From: an uncultured Lachnospiraceae bacterium
GTDB lineage: Bacteria > Bacillota > Clostridia > Lachnospirales > Lachnospiraceae
Assembly (NCBI GenBank): GCA_947648875.1
Contig: CANSPM010000026.1
Span: 1-54,846, forward strand
Length of the DNA: 54,846 nt
Direction: 5' to 3'
The notes under the pieces are model-generated. The model searched no databases and was not told the origin of the DNA. It saw only the letters and a program-made list of their open reading frames with translations. Of this stretch, positions 16,335 through 24,815 are shown one piece after another (position 1 is the stretch's first letter; every line of letters begins with the position of its first letter). The position numbers were made by a program, and so were the translations under genes.

Positions 16335-18737
16335 TTACTGCTTTATCTTCATCGTCAGAGATATTCTCTTTTTCTGCATGTCCACATCCAGCACCTGCAC
16401 GTCAACAATGTCCCCTACGCTGACCGCCTCCAATGGGTGCTTGATATACTTTTCCGTAATCTGGGAGATATGTACCAGACCATCCTGATGTACGCCGATA
16501 TCCACGAACACACCAAAGTCAATGACGTTGCGCACTGTGCCCTTCAGAATCATACCCGGCTTTAAGTCCTTCATGTCCAGTACATCGCTGCGCAGAATGG
16601 GCCTGGGCATATCATCCCTGGGGTCCCGGGCAGGCTTTTCCAGCTCCTTCAAAATATCGGTCAGCGTGATCTCGCCTATGCCCAGTTCCTGGGCCAGCTG
16701 CTCTTTATTCCTGACACGTTTCTCCAGGCTGCTGACCCGGCTCTGCACCGCGCTTGCCGATTTTGCGCCGCCGACCTCCCCGCTGCCTGTCCTCTGGCCT
16801 CCCTTTCCGCCAGCTGGCCGGGCATCTTCATCGGAAGCCGCCGTCATGCCCCCCATGGCTGCCGCCAGCGCCTTGCCCATGGCCGTGTTCGTGTTTTTTA
16901 CCTGAATCGTCTTGTCCTGCTTTCTCTGGGCGGGTCGCTGGGCACGTCCCTCCGCCGGGGCTTTCCTGCCCGCCGTCTTCTCCGCCGCCGCCTTTTTCTG
17001 CGCCTCCTTCACGTCCTCCATGGTAAGCCCCAGCCTGTCCAGCAGCTTTAACGCCGCCTCATAGGATTCCGGATGTACGCTGGTGGCATCCAAAGGATTA
17101 TCCCCGTCCAGAATACGCATGAAGCCCGCGCACTGCTCAAAGGCCTTGGGCCCCAACTTGGGAACTTTCAAAAGCTGCTTTCTGTTGGTAAAGCGCCCGT
17201 TTGCCTCCCTGTAATCCACGATGTTTCTCGCAATGGTCTTGTTGATACCGGAGATATACTCCAGCAGGGATACGGAAGCGGTGTTTAAGTCCACGCCCAC
17301 CTTGTTCACGCTGTCCTCCACCACACCTCCCAGGGCTTCGCTGAGTTTTTTCTGATTCATATCGTGCTGATACTGTCCCACGCCGATGGACTGGGGATCA
17401 ATCTTCACCAGTTCCGCCAGCGGGTCCTGGAGCCTGCGGGCAATGGAGGCTGCGCTCCTCTGCCCCACGTCAAAATTGGGAAATTCCTCCGTGGCAAGTT
17501 TGCTGGCAGAGTACACGGAAGCCCCGGCCTCATTGACGATCACGTACTGCACGGGTCGGTCCAATTCTTTTAACAGTTCCACAATGACCTGCTCGGATTC
17601 CCGGGAGGCCGTGCCGTTGCCCACGGAGATCAGATCCACATGATATTTGGAGATCAGGCGTTTCAGTTCCGCCTTGGCCTCCGTCACTTTGTTCTGAGGC
17701 GCCGTGGGATAAATCACTTTGGTATCCAGCACCTTTCCGGTGGCATCCACCACCGCCAGCTTGCAGCCCGTGCGGAAAGCCGGGTCCCAGCCCAGCACCA
17801 CTTTTCCCGCGATGGGAGGCTGTAGCAGCAGCTGTTCCAGATTCTTTCCGAACACGGAGATGGCGCCGTCCTCGGCTCTCTCCGTGAGATCATTCCGAAT
17901 TTCCCTCTCTATGGCGGGGGCGATCAGCCGCTCGTAGGCGTCCTGGCACACGGCTCTGAGAACCGGTGTGGTCACCGGATTCTCCGCCTTGATCAGCTGT
18001 TTCTCCAGATAGCGCAGGATACGCTCTGTGGGAGCGCCCAGCTTCACGGTCAGCACCTTCTCCGCCTCTCCCCGGTTCAGCGCCAATACCCTGTGCCCAG
18101 CGATTTTTTTCACAGGCTCTTCAAAATGATAGTACATCTCATACACGGTCTGAGCCTTTTCGTCCTTGGCCTCGCTGCTGATAATCCCCTCATCCGCAGT
18201 GGCCTGACGGATATAGCTGCGGTAATCCGCCTCGTCGGATACCTGTTCCGCCAGAATATCCATGGCCCCCTGTATCGCCTCCTGAACGCCGGGCACCTCC
18301 TCGGAAATATATTTTTCCGCCTCTTCTTCCAGCGGCGTGCCGATCTCCTGGGCCAGGATTATCTGCGCCAGGGGCTCCAGCCCCCGCTCTCTGGCTACAC
18401 TGGCCCTGGTCTTTCGCTTGGGGCGGTAAGGTCTGTACAGATCCTCCACTGCCACCAGAGTTTGGGCCTCCTGAATCTTTGTCCTCAGCTCCTCCGTCAA
18501 TTTTCCCTGTTCCTCTATGCTGCCCAGCACCTGCTGCTTTTTTTCCTCCAGACTGCGAAGATACTGCAAACGCTCATGAAGGTCCCGCAGCTGCTCGTCA
18601 TTCAGGGAGCCGGTGACCTCCTTCCGGTAACGGGATATAAAGGGGATGGTATTGCCTTCGTCAATCAGTTTGACGGCGGCCTCCACCTGCCATTTCTCCA
18701 CCTGTAATTCTTCTTTGATTGTCTGTAAAATGTCCAT
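16335..18737 (-). CDS. tex: Tex-family RNA-binding transcription accessory protein
   Basis: 800 residues from MDILQTIKEE (the usual Tex start); an alternative ATG 12 nt upstream sits too close to the AGAAAGG. Domains in order: N-terminal helical region with IPFISRYRKEVTGSLNDEQLRDL, a YqgF/RNase H-like domain with LGWDPAFRTGCKLAVVD, a helix-hairpin-helix region (LLEYISGINKTIARNIVDYR), and a C-terminal S1 domain (residues about 725-800, GTVRNVIDFGVFVDIG). Unusual: about 100 residues rich in Ala, Lys, Gly and Gln separate the HhH region from the S1 domain. Members of this family bind RNA and affect transcription; the exact role is unsettled. Confidence 0.93.
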   Translation of the reverse strand: MDILQTIKEELQVEKWQVEAAVKLIDEGNTIPFISRYRKEVTGSLNDEQLRDLHERLQYLRSLEEKKQQVLGSIEEQGKLTEELRTKIQEAQTLVAVEDLYRPYRPKRKTRASVARERGLEPLAQIILAQEIGTPLEEEAEKYISEEVPGVQEAIQGAMDILAEQVSDEADYRSYIRQATADEGIISSEAKDEKAQTVYEMYYHFEEPVKKIAGHRVLALNRGEAEKVLTVKLGAPTERILRYLEKQLIKAENPVTTPVLRAVCQDAYERLIAPAIEREIRNDLTERAEDGAISVFGKNLEQLLLQPPIAGKVVLGWDPAFRTGCKLAVVDATGKVLDTKVIYPTAPQNKVTEAKAELKRLISKYHVDLISVGNGTASRESEQVIVELLKELDRPVQYVIVNEAGASVYSASKLATEEFPNFDVGQRSAASIARRLQDPLAELVKIDPQSIGVGQYQHDMNQKKLSEALGGVVEDSVNKVGVDLNTASVSLLEYISGINKTIARNIVDYREANGRFTNRKQLLKVPKLGPKAFEQCAGFMRILDGDNPLDATSVHPESYEAALKLLDRLGLTMEDVKEAQKKAAAEKTAGRKAPAEGRAQRPAQRKQDKTIQVKNTNTAMGKALAAAMGGMTAASDEDARPAGGKGGQRTGSGEVGGAKSASAVQSRVSSLEKRVRNKEQLAQELGIGEITLTDILKELEKPARDPRDDMPRPILRSDVLDMKDLKPGMILKGTVRNVIDFGVFVDIGVHQDGLVHISQITEKYIKHPLEAVSVGDIVDVQVLDVDMQKKRISLTMKIKQ

Positions 18738-18816
18738 ATGTACTTCCATGCCTTTCTGATTTAGAGTTCCGTAGAGTCCGGCATCCATTCCGGCGCCGTT
18801 TTGCCTCACTTATACT

Positions 18817-18846
18817 ACTATAACAGATTCTCCCCGGTCATTTCAA
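18817..18846 (-). promoter_or_regulatory. Promoter of tex
   Basis: Minus strand TTGAAA (plus 18841-18846), 18-nt spacer, TATAGT (plus 18817-18822), about 70 nt before the chosen tex start. Confidence 0.6.
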
Positions 18847-18906
18847 GAAATAAAATAGATTCTTCTGCTCTCCCCATAAAAAATCTGTTAAATATTGCGG
18901 ATTTAT

Positions 18907-18945
18907 TTGCCTTCTGTCTAAAATAATGGTAAGATGCTTTATAAT
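18907..18945 (+). promoter_or_regulatory. Promoter region of the small membrane protein gene at 19032
   Basis: TTGCCT (18907-18912), 17-nt spacer, TAAGAT (18930-18935). A TATAAT at 18940-18945 with TCTAAA 17 nt before it is an overlapping alternative. Confidence 0.5.
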
Positions 18946-19031
18946 AAGAAAATCACCGATTCCTCATATTGTTTCGCTTTTCCGCGCATTGTGAGGGAAT
19001 CTGTGGATCAAGAAATAGGAGTGCTTGCATT

Positions 19032-19424
19032 ATGGATTATCGCCAAACCTCTCCTGCCGCGCGCAGGAATCCTTTTACCATCGCTTCGCTGATCCTGGGG
19101 ATCTGTTCCCTGCTGACCGTCTGCACGGCAATTTTGCCGTTGCCTCTGGGCGCGCTGGGCGTTCTTTTTGCCGTCCTATCCTACCGCAAGGGACGCCGTA
19201 TGGATGCCATGGCCGTCACCGGCCTCGCCACCTCCTGTCTGGGACTTGCCTTCTCCGTCGTGATCTACGGTACCGTGTTATCCATGATGCCCGCCATGAT
19301 GCGCGACCCGCAGTACCGGGACATATTAAACCGCTATTCCGAAAGCATGTATGGGGAAAGCTACGATGACCTGTTTGAGAAAGCCTATGGCATTGACTTG
19401 GATGAACTCTTTCCCACCGACTGA
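19032..19424 (+). CDS. Small membrane protein, DUF4190-like
   Basis: 130 residues from MDYRQTSPAA; AGGAG lies 10 nt upstream. Two hydrophobic segments (about residues 17-45 and 58-80) are linked by the basic loop SYRKGRRMDAMA. The repeated pattern of SLILGICSL followed by a second helix is typical of DUF4190 proteins. The C-terminus is acidic and soluble (RYSESMYGESYDDLFEKAYG). Function unknown. A gene for a second membrane protein follows after 58 nt, perhaps in the same transcript. Confidence 0.6.
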   Translation: MDYRQTSPAARRNPFTIASLILGICSLLTVCTAILPLPLGALGVLFAVLSYRKGRRMDAMAVTGLATSCLGLAFSVVIYGTVLSMMPAMMRDPQYRDILNRYSESMYGESYDDLFEKAYGIDLDELFPTD

Positions 19425-19482
19425 ACGCCCCGAAAAGGACAATTAATACCGCGATAACATTTGTAAGAAAGGATATGAATAT

Positions 19483-20241
19483 ATGAATGTACAGTATATG
19501 ACCTCCTCCGAGTTAAAAACCCGGGCAAAAGATCTGCTGGACGGTCGTTATGGCTCCGCCATGCTGATCCTGTTTCTGGGCAATATGCTCCCCTGGGCAT
19601 TGAGCACTGTGGTAAACGGATTTTTAGGCGCTTTCCGGCTGCTGGTGCCCCTCTCCCCGCTGACCCGCGTCCTACTCGCTCTACTGGTCAGCGCCGTAAT
19701 CACTTTTTTCACAAACATCTTTTCCGCAGGCTATGCACTGTTTTTTTTGAATATGGCCTGCCGCCGCAGCTGTGAAGTGAGCAATCTGTTCTACGGCTTC
19801 CGCTGGCAGTTCAGAAAATGTCTGGCGCTGTCCGGCTTTTTTACTGCCGTCTCCTTCATCCTACAGCTGCCTTACTCCATCTGTTACAGCATGTTCCTAC
19901 AGACTGACAATTCTTACTGGGTTATCGGAGCGCTGCTGTCCGCCTCCGCCGCCCTGGTTCTGAGCACTTTAATCACTCTGGTCTTTTCTCAGTGTTTTTA
20001 CCTGTTGCTGGATTTTCCGGATTACTCGGCAAAGCAACTGCTACAGGGCAGTATGCGGGTTATGAAGGGACATATGGGGCGCCTGTTCTATCTGCGAGTG
20101 AGTTTTGTCCCCCTGATTCTGCTGGGGGTACTGACCTGCGGCATCGGTCTGCTGTGGCTGGAACCCTATATGCAGATGACTTATACCTGTTTTTTTCTGG
20201 ACATCATGAATCCACGAAAAGAGCCTGTCAGGGATGTTTAA
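19483..20241 (+). CDS. DUF975-family integral membrane protein
   Basis: 252 residues with the family N-terminus (SSELKTRAKDLLDGRYG, residues 7-23), then about five to six transmembrane helices and the conserved CFFLDIMN-like C-terminal stretch. The RBS AGAAAGGA is 9 nt upstream. DUF975 proteins are widespread in Firmicutes; their role is not known. It is followed by an intergenic hairpin shared with the convergent feo genes. Confidence 0.75.
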   Translation: MNVQYMTSSELKTRAKDLLDGRYGSAMLILFLGNMLPWALSTVVNGFLGAFRLLVPLSPLTRVLLALLVSAVITFFTNIFSAGYALFFLNMACRRSCEVSNLFYGFRWQFRKCLALSGFFTAVSFILQLPYSICYSMFLQTDNSYWVIGALLSASAALVLSTLITLVFSQCFYLLLDFPDYSAKQLLQGSMRVMKGHMGRLFYLRVSFVPLILLGVLTCGIGLLWLEPYMQMTYTCFFLDIMNPRKEPVRDV

Positions 20242-20268
20242 CAGAAACCCTTAATATGGCAACAACAC

Positions 20269-20302
20269 AGAACGGTCACCCACACCATTGGGCGACCGTT
20301 CT
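20269..20302. terminator. Convergent terminator hairpin
   Basis: Stem AGAACGGTC / GACCGTTCT with an inner pairing of ACCCA and TGGGC around CACCAT. The T-tracts on both sides are short. It lies between the stops of the DUF975 gene (plus) and the FeoB-associated gene (minus). Confidence 0.6.
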
Positions 20303-20305
20303 CGT

Positions 20306-20476
20306 TTATGAAATAGAATCTTCGCGCAGCGTGGATTCCGTTGAGCAGTGACCACCACAATGGCTGCACTCACCGCCACAATGCAGAGATTGTCCCATTT
20401 TTTTATCCCGCGCCATGCTCCTTATGATCAGAGCCACAATGCCTGCCAGCACAGCCAAAACAAGGAATGTACCCAT
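20306..20476 (-). CDS. FeoB-associated Cys-rich membrane protein
   Basis: A 56-residue open reading frame. Start at 20476 follows GGGAGG by 7 nt. An N-terminal transmembrane helix (MGTFLVLAVLAGIVALII) is followed by a basic stretch (RSMARDKKMG) and a cysteine cluster with Cys at residues 33, 37, 40 and 44 (LHCGGECSHCGGHC). This is the form of the small Cys-rich proteins encoded after feoB in Firmicutes, thought to help iron transport. The stop of feoB is 21 nt upstream. The last dozen residues (STESTLREDSIS) are encoded by a small hairpin repeat also found at 24714 and 52226, which suggests the tail was added by an insertion. Confidence 0.85.
   Translation of the reverse strand: MGTFLVLAVLAGIVALIIRSMARDKKMGQSLHCGGECSHCGGHCSTESTLREDSIS
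20311..20341 (+). repeat. Copy 1 of a small ATAGAAT hairpin repeat
   Basis: ATAGAAT-N8-AGCGTGGATTC with GAATC / GATTC ends and inner CGC / GCG pairing. It matches the copy at 24714-24744 at 23 of 31 positions and overlaps the 3' end of the Cys-rich gene. Confidence 0.5.
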
Positions 20477-20496
20477 CTTTATACCTCCCGGGGCAT

Positions 20497-22638
20497 TTAT
20501 GCCGCCCTCTTCTTCCTGGATTTCATCTTAAACGTCCTGCTTTCCCTGTAGGGTCTGACCAACAGATAGATAAAGCCAGTCAACAACAGGAACGCCACTA
20601 TTGTACCAAGTCCGCCGACTCCTGTAAAGAGCATTCCGATCTGATAGATACACAGAGATACCAGATAGGCCAGACCACACTGATATCCGATGGCGAACCA
20701 GAACCATTTTATATTGTTCATCTCCCGCTTAATGGCGCCCATAGCGGCGAAGCAGGGTGCGCAAAGCAGATTAAATATCAGGAAAGAGTAGGCCGCCAGT
20801 CTGCTCATACCCTCAAAATCCAGTACGCCAAACACGCCTACCACCTCTTCCTTTGCCACCAGCCCCATAAAAGTGGCAATGGTGGCGCGGACATTGCCAA
20901 AGCCGAGAGGCGCAAAGATAAAGCAGATGGCGCCGCCGAGGATACCCAGCACACTACTTTCCAGTTCCATCTCCCTGTCAAACAAAAAGCGTCCGTCCAC
21001 TACCCCGAAACGGGAACCTGCCCAGATGACAATGGACGATAATAGAATAATGGTGCCTGCCTTTTTGATAAAGGACCAGCCCCGTTCTTTCATACTCCGC
21101 AGTACGTTGCCTGCGGTGGGCCAATGGTAAGCGGGCAGCTCCATGACGAAGGGGGCCGCCCCGCCCGCAAACATCCTGGTTTTTTTCAGGATAACACCGG
21201 AGCAGATAATGGCTGCAACTCCGACCAGATAAGCGCTGGGAGCCACCCACCACGCATTCTGGAACATAGACGCGGCAATCAGCGCAATAATGGGCATCTT
21301 GGCGCCGCAGGGAATAAAGGTGGTGGTCATAATGGTCATCTTGCGGTCTCTGTCGCTCTCGATGGTTCTGGAGGCCATGATACCGGGCACTCCGCAGCCG
21401 GAACCGATCAGCATGGGGATAAAAGACTTACCGGACAACCCAAACCTGCGGAAAATGCGATCCATAATAAACGCCACACGTGCCATGTAGCCGCAGGCTT
21501 CCAAAAATGCCAGAAAGAGAAACAATACCAGTATCTGGGGCACAAATCCCAACACTGCTCCCACACCGCCCACAATCCCCTCCACAATCAGGCTCTCCAG
21601 CCAGGGCGCGCACTGAATTGCCTTTAGACCTCTTGCCGCCAGCACAGGGATGCCAGGCACCCACACGCCATAGTTGGCGAGATAAAAACCCTCCCCGAAC
21701 AGTCCGTCATTGGTCCAGTCCGTCGCCCAACTTCCCACCGTGGACACGGAGATATAGTACACCAAGACCATCACCGCCGCGAAGATGGGCAGCGCCGCCC
21801 ATCTGTTTGTGACAATACGGTCGATTTTATCGGAAATACGCATGCCGCTCTGCCGCTTTGGAGCACGGCATTCTTCTATAATCGAAGCAATATACGCATA
21901 GCGGGCATTGGCAATGATGCTCTCTGTATCATCGTCATACGCCTTCTCCAGCGCCACTGCTTCTCTCTCCACATCGGGCGTTTTAGCCAGCCTCGCAGAG
22001 ATCTCTGCGTCTCTCTCCAGCAGCTTAATGCTGAAAAACCGCTTCTGTTCCTCCTGCACTTCACAGCCCAGTTTCTGGGATACAGCCTCAATGGTCTTCT
22101 CTATAGCGACATCGAACCTGCACATACACTCCCTTTTGTTTTCCGAAGCTGCCTCCACGGCCTTCTGTACCGCATTGCTGATACCGGTACCTTTCAAGGC
22201 AGAAATCTCCACTGCCGGGCAGCCCAGTTTTTGAGAAAGTGTATTCACATATATTTTGCTGCCATCCTTCTCCAGTATATCCGCCATATTTATCGCCATG
22301 ACCACGGGTATGCCCAGTTCCAGCAGTTGGGTAGACAAATACAGGTTTCTCTCGATGTTGGTGCCGTCCACAATGTTCAAAATAACGTCCGGACTCTCGT
22401 TGATCAGGTAGTTTCGAGCCACCACCTCCTCCGGCGTGTACGGGGACAGAGAATAGATGCCCGGCAGATCCATAATAATGGCCTCCCGGAAGCCGAAAGA
22501 ACTTTTCAGCTTCCCTTCCTTTTTCTCCACAGTAACTCCCGGCCAATTTCCCACAAACTGGTTGGAACCGGTCAGTGCATTGAACAATGTTGTCTTCCCG
22601 CAGTTGGGATTGCCTGCGAGCGCGATTTTTACAGACAT
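20497..22638 (-). CDS. feoB: Ferrous iron transporter FeoB
   Basis: 713-residue polytopic inner-membrane protein for GTP-dependent Fe(II) uptake. The N-terminal G domain shows GNPNCGKTT (G1, residues 9-17), GVTVEKKEG (switch I), DLPGIYSLSPYTPEE (G3) and NMAD (G4), followed by the helical GDI-like domain (about residues 160-275). Then come the Gate/core regions (IMDRIFRRFGLSGKSFIPML, MTTTFIPCGAKMPI) with conserved Cys. RBS GGAGGAG is 6 nt upstream. A Cys-rich partner follows and two feoA genes precede. A separate promoter and operator lie between feoA and feoB. Confidence 0.96.
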   Translation of the reverse strand: MSVKIALAGNPNCGKTTLFNALTGSNQFVGNWPGVTVEKKEGKLKSSFGFREAIIMDLPGIYSLSPYTPEEVVARNYLINESPDVILNIVDGTNIERNLYLSTQLLELGIPVVMAINMADILEKDGSKIYVNTLSQKLGCPAVEISALKGTGISNAVQKAVEAASENKRECMCRFDVAIEKTIEAVSQKLGCEVQEEQKRFFSIKLLERDAEISARLAKTPDVEREAVALEKAYDDDTESIIANARYAYIASIIEECRAPKRQSGMRISDKIDRIVTNRWAALPIFAAVMVLVYYISVSTVGSWATDWTNDGLFGEGFYLANYGVWVPGIPVLAARGLKAIQCAPWLESLIVEGIVGGVGAVLGFVPQILVLFLFLAFLEACGYMARVAFIMDRIFRRFGLSGKSFIPMLIGSGCGVPGIMASRTIESDRDRKMTIMTTTFIPCGAKMPIIALIAASMFQNAWWVAPSAYLVGVAAIICSGVILKKTRMFAGGAAPFVMELPAYHWPTAGNVLRSMKERGWSFIKKAGTIILLSSIVIWAGSRFGVVDGRFLFDREMELESSVLGILGGAICFIFAPLGFGNVRATIATFMGLVAKEEVVGVFGVLDFEGMSRLAAYSFLIFNLLCAPCFAAMGAIKREMNNIKWFWFAIGYQCGLAYLVSLCIYQIGMLFTGVGGLGTIVAFLLLTGFIYLLVRPYRESRTFKMKSRKKRAA

Positions 22639-22819
22639 AACTCTCCTCCTTTTCTTTTCCGTTCCGACTTCACACCGCGACTTCCTTATCGGAAGGCTCC
22701 GTGGAACCGCGAATGCATTTGGATTGCTTTCAGGTGTTCCGGCTTACATCTGTGCAGGAACATGCCCTTAGATTTCTTCCCGTTATTTGACCGCTGTACT
22801 TAGAAGGTACTTATATTTA

Positions 22820-22845
22820 TTAGTACCAACTAACTTATGTGTAAA
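22820..22845 (-). promoter_or_regulatory. Second feo promoter with DtxR-like operator, upstream of feoB
   Basis: Minus strand TTTACA (plus 22840-22845), 17-nt spacer, TAATAA (plus 22817-22822). The palindrome TTAGT-ACCA-ACTAA (22820-22833) overlaps the -10 and spacer. It matches 12 of 17 positions of the operator at 23371-23388 in front of the feoA genes, suggesting control by one iron-dependent repressor. Confidence 0.5.
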
Positions 22846-22847
22846 AT

Positions 22848-23069
22848 TTACTCCACTTCAATCATCAAGGCATCGGCCTTGCGCAATGACAGCTCATAAC
22901 CTCTGACGGTCACTTCCACCGGATCGCCCAGCGGAGCTACCTTCCTCACATACACCTCTACACCTTTAGTGATGCCCATATCCATAATCCTGCGCTTCAC
23001 GGGGCCTTCACCGGACAACCTTTTCACCGTTACCTTCTCCCCCACCGAAATCTCTCTCAATGTTCTCAT
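22848..23069 (-). CDS. feoA: FeoA domain protein (second copy)
   Basis: 73 residues, SH3-like FeoA domain. The start MRTLREISVG follows GGAGAGA; upstream in-frame residues overlap the preceding feoA gene. Features: GEKVTVKRLSGEGPVKRRIMDMGITKG, then PVEVTVRGYELSLRKADA, the pattern of classical FeoA (close to the E. coli type). It probably interacts with FeoB. It begins 38 nt after the previous feoA stop. Confidence 0.88.
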   Translation of the reverse strand: MRTLREISVGEKVTVKRLSGEGPVKRRIMDMGITKGVEVYVRKVAPLGDPVEVTVRGYELSLRKADALMIEVE

Positions 23070-23107
23070 ATTCTCTCCTTCCGCTTTTAGACTCCGCGTC
23101 CGCGTAT

Positions 23108-23320
23108 TCACTGTACCCATATTTTGCGTGCCATATCCTTTCCAATGGCCACTCGCGCCTCTCTCACATTGACAATTAAATTGCCCCCTGCCGTAGAGAG
23201 CACCGTCACCTGTCCTCCGGATACAAAACCCAGCCCCTCTAAAAATCTCCGGGTCTCTTCCCCGCCACCTATCTTCCTGATCACATTTGCTTCACCTGCC
23301 TTAACCATCGTCAGCGGCAT
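23108..23320 (-). CDS. feoA: FeoA domain protein (first copy)
   Basis: 70 residues from MPLTMVKAGE; AGAGAGG lies 7 nt upstream. It is a second FeoA-type SH3 domain (RKIGGGEETRRFLEGLGFVSG, then LIVNVREARVAIGKDMARKI). Its sequence differs from the downstream copy, as in many clostridia that have two unlike FeoA proteins, so one may have a regulatory role. First gene behind the iron-type promoter. Confidence 0.86.
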   Translation of the reverse strand: MPLTMVKAGEANVIRKIGGGEETRRFLEGLGFVSGGQVTVLSTAGGNLIVNVREARVAIGKDMARKIWVQ

Positions 23321-23370
23321 GTTATCTACCTCTCTTTCTCCATTTGTCCAATTTCTCTTTTTCATTCTGT

Positions 23371-23403
23371 AGTTAGTATATGCTAACTTTTCTTAGAAGT
23401 CAA
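23371..23403 (-). promoter_or_regulatory. feo operon promoter with an iron-repressor-like palindrome
   Basis: Minus strand TTGACT (plus 23398-23403), 17-nt spacer, TATACT (plus 23375-23380). The palindrome AGTTAG-TATATG-CTAACT (23371-23388) covers the -10 box, a typical repressor position. The half-site resembles DtxR/IdeR-type boxes more than a Fur box. The regulator itself is not in the window. Confidence 0.7.
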
Positions 23404-23480
23404 GAACATTTTACCAATTTTATAATATCAGCTGTTCTAATCTCCCCCCTTACAATATGTCTGGCCTTCCTATGTGAAAA

Positions 23481-23517
23481 CGCCTTGCCGCGCTCCTTCC
23501 AGGAGCGCGGCAAGGCG
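23481..23517 (-). terminator. Terminator after prfB
   Basis: A perfect 17-bp stem (CGCCTTGCCGCGCTCCT and its complement) with a 3-nt loop, followed on the minus strand by TTTT. It lies 41 nt beyond the prfB stop codon. Confidence 0.85.
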
Positions 23518-23557
23518 TCTGCCTCTACAGTATAAATCTTCTCTTTGGATTAAGCGG

Positions 23558-24680
23558 CTACCGTTTTTCCCTTCCCAGAGTACTCATCCATTTCAGATAC
23601 CCATTGATAAAGGGGTCCAGCGCCCCGTCCAGCACGGCATCGGCATTGCCACTCTCCACCTCCGTGCGAAGATCCTTCACCAGTTTGTAAGGTTGGAGCA
23701 CATAGGACCGGATCTGGTTGCCCCAGGCGATATCCTTGACCTCGCCCCGGATATCCGACAGTTTCTCCACATTGGCCTCCTGCTTTAAGAGGTATAACTT
23801 GGCCTTCAACATCTGCATGGCCTTATCCTTGTTCTGGAACTGACTTCGCTCATTCTGGCACTGTACCACCGTCCCCGTGGGAATATGAGTAATACGGATG
23901 GCCGAAGAGGTCTTGTTGATATGCTGCCCCCCGGCACCGCTACTTCGGTAAGTATCAATACGCAGATCCTTCTCGTCGATCTCCACATCCAGATCCTCCT
24001 CAATATCCGGCATCACGTCCAGCGATACAAAAGAGGTCTGCCGCTTGCCCTGTGCGTTGAAGGGGGAGATTCGCACCAGACGGTGAACACCCTTCTCTGA
24101 TTTCAGATAGCCGTAGGCATTGATACCATTGACTTGAAAAGTCACCGACTTTATGCCCGCTTCATCTCCGTCCAGATAATCCAGCACCTCCAGGGAAAAA
24201 CCCTTGCGCTCCGCCCAGCGGGTGTACATGCGGTACAACATACTGCACCAGTCGCAACTCTCCGTGCCTCCCGCCCCTGCGTTCAGTTTGAGAATGGCAT
24301 TATTTTTATCATACTCCCCTGACAGCAATATGCCAATCCTCAAGCCGTCCAGCTCCCGGGTAAATTCATCCAGTTCACCGCGAATCTCCGGAATGAGAGA
24401 AGCGTCCTCTTCCTCATAGCCCATCTCAATCAGTGTCAGAATATCGTCATACTGGGTCTCCAGCTTCCGAAAATCCTCCACTGTGTCCTTCATATTTTTC
24501 AGTTCTTTCATCAGTTTGTTGGAGCGGTCCGGATCATCCCAGAAACCGGGAGCCTCCATCTCCATCTCCAGTTCTTCGATTCGCTTCGCCTTGTTAGCCA
24601 GGTCAAAGTGAATCCCTCACTTCCGCTAATGGAGTTTCGTAAGTCAGAAGTTCTGACTTCATAGAGTCTAATTCTACCAC
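23558..24680 (-). CDS. prfB: Peptide chain release factor 2 (programmed +1 frameshift)
   Basis: RF2, which reads UGA and UAA. A 25-codon first part from a GTG at 24680 (VVELDSMKSELLTYETPL, ending RDSL) runs to an in-frame TGA at 24605-24603. The +1 shift at CTT-TGA-C enters the long frame with DLANKAKRIEELE. Total 373 residues. An ATG at 24662 in the same first frame is an alternative, but the GTG start gives the usual V-E-L-D family N-terminus. An internal Shine-Dalgarno-like AGTGAGGG lies just before the slip site. Domains: SPF-recognition region with SPFNAQGKRQTSF and the peptidyl-hydrolysis GGQ (SSGAGGQHINKTSSAIR). A strong terminator follows. Confidence 0.95.
24602..24608 (-). other. RF2 programmed frameshift site
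   Basis: Minus strand CTT TGA C, where the ribosome pauses at UGA when RF2 is scarce and shifts to GAC. A Shine-Dalgarno-like AGTGAGGG lies 5 nt upstream of the CTT. This is the autoregulatory site found in most bacterial prfB genes. Confidence 0.93.
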
Positions 24681-24713
24681 TTTGCGTCACCGCCTTTCAA
24701 ATTTTATTTTTGA

Positions 24714-24744
24714 CTATAGAATACTCACAAAGCGTGGATTCTAT
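24714..24744 (+). repeat. Copy 2 of a small ATAGAAT hairpin repeat
   Basis: TAGAAT-ACTCAC-AAAG-CGTGG-ATTCTA forms a hairpin with TAGAAT / ATTCTA ends and CAC / GTG inside. Located between the secA stop and prfB. It is similar to 20311-20341 and more loosely to 52226-52257. There is no T-run on the minus strand, so a terminator role is doubtful. Confidence 0.5.
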
Positions 24745-24815
24745 TGTTTAGTGATTTCTGTATCTGGCACCCCGCTGCTGCGGCATTTTCAGATCATATG
24801 ACTTAGGTTCCCAGC

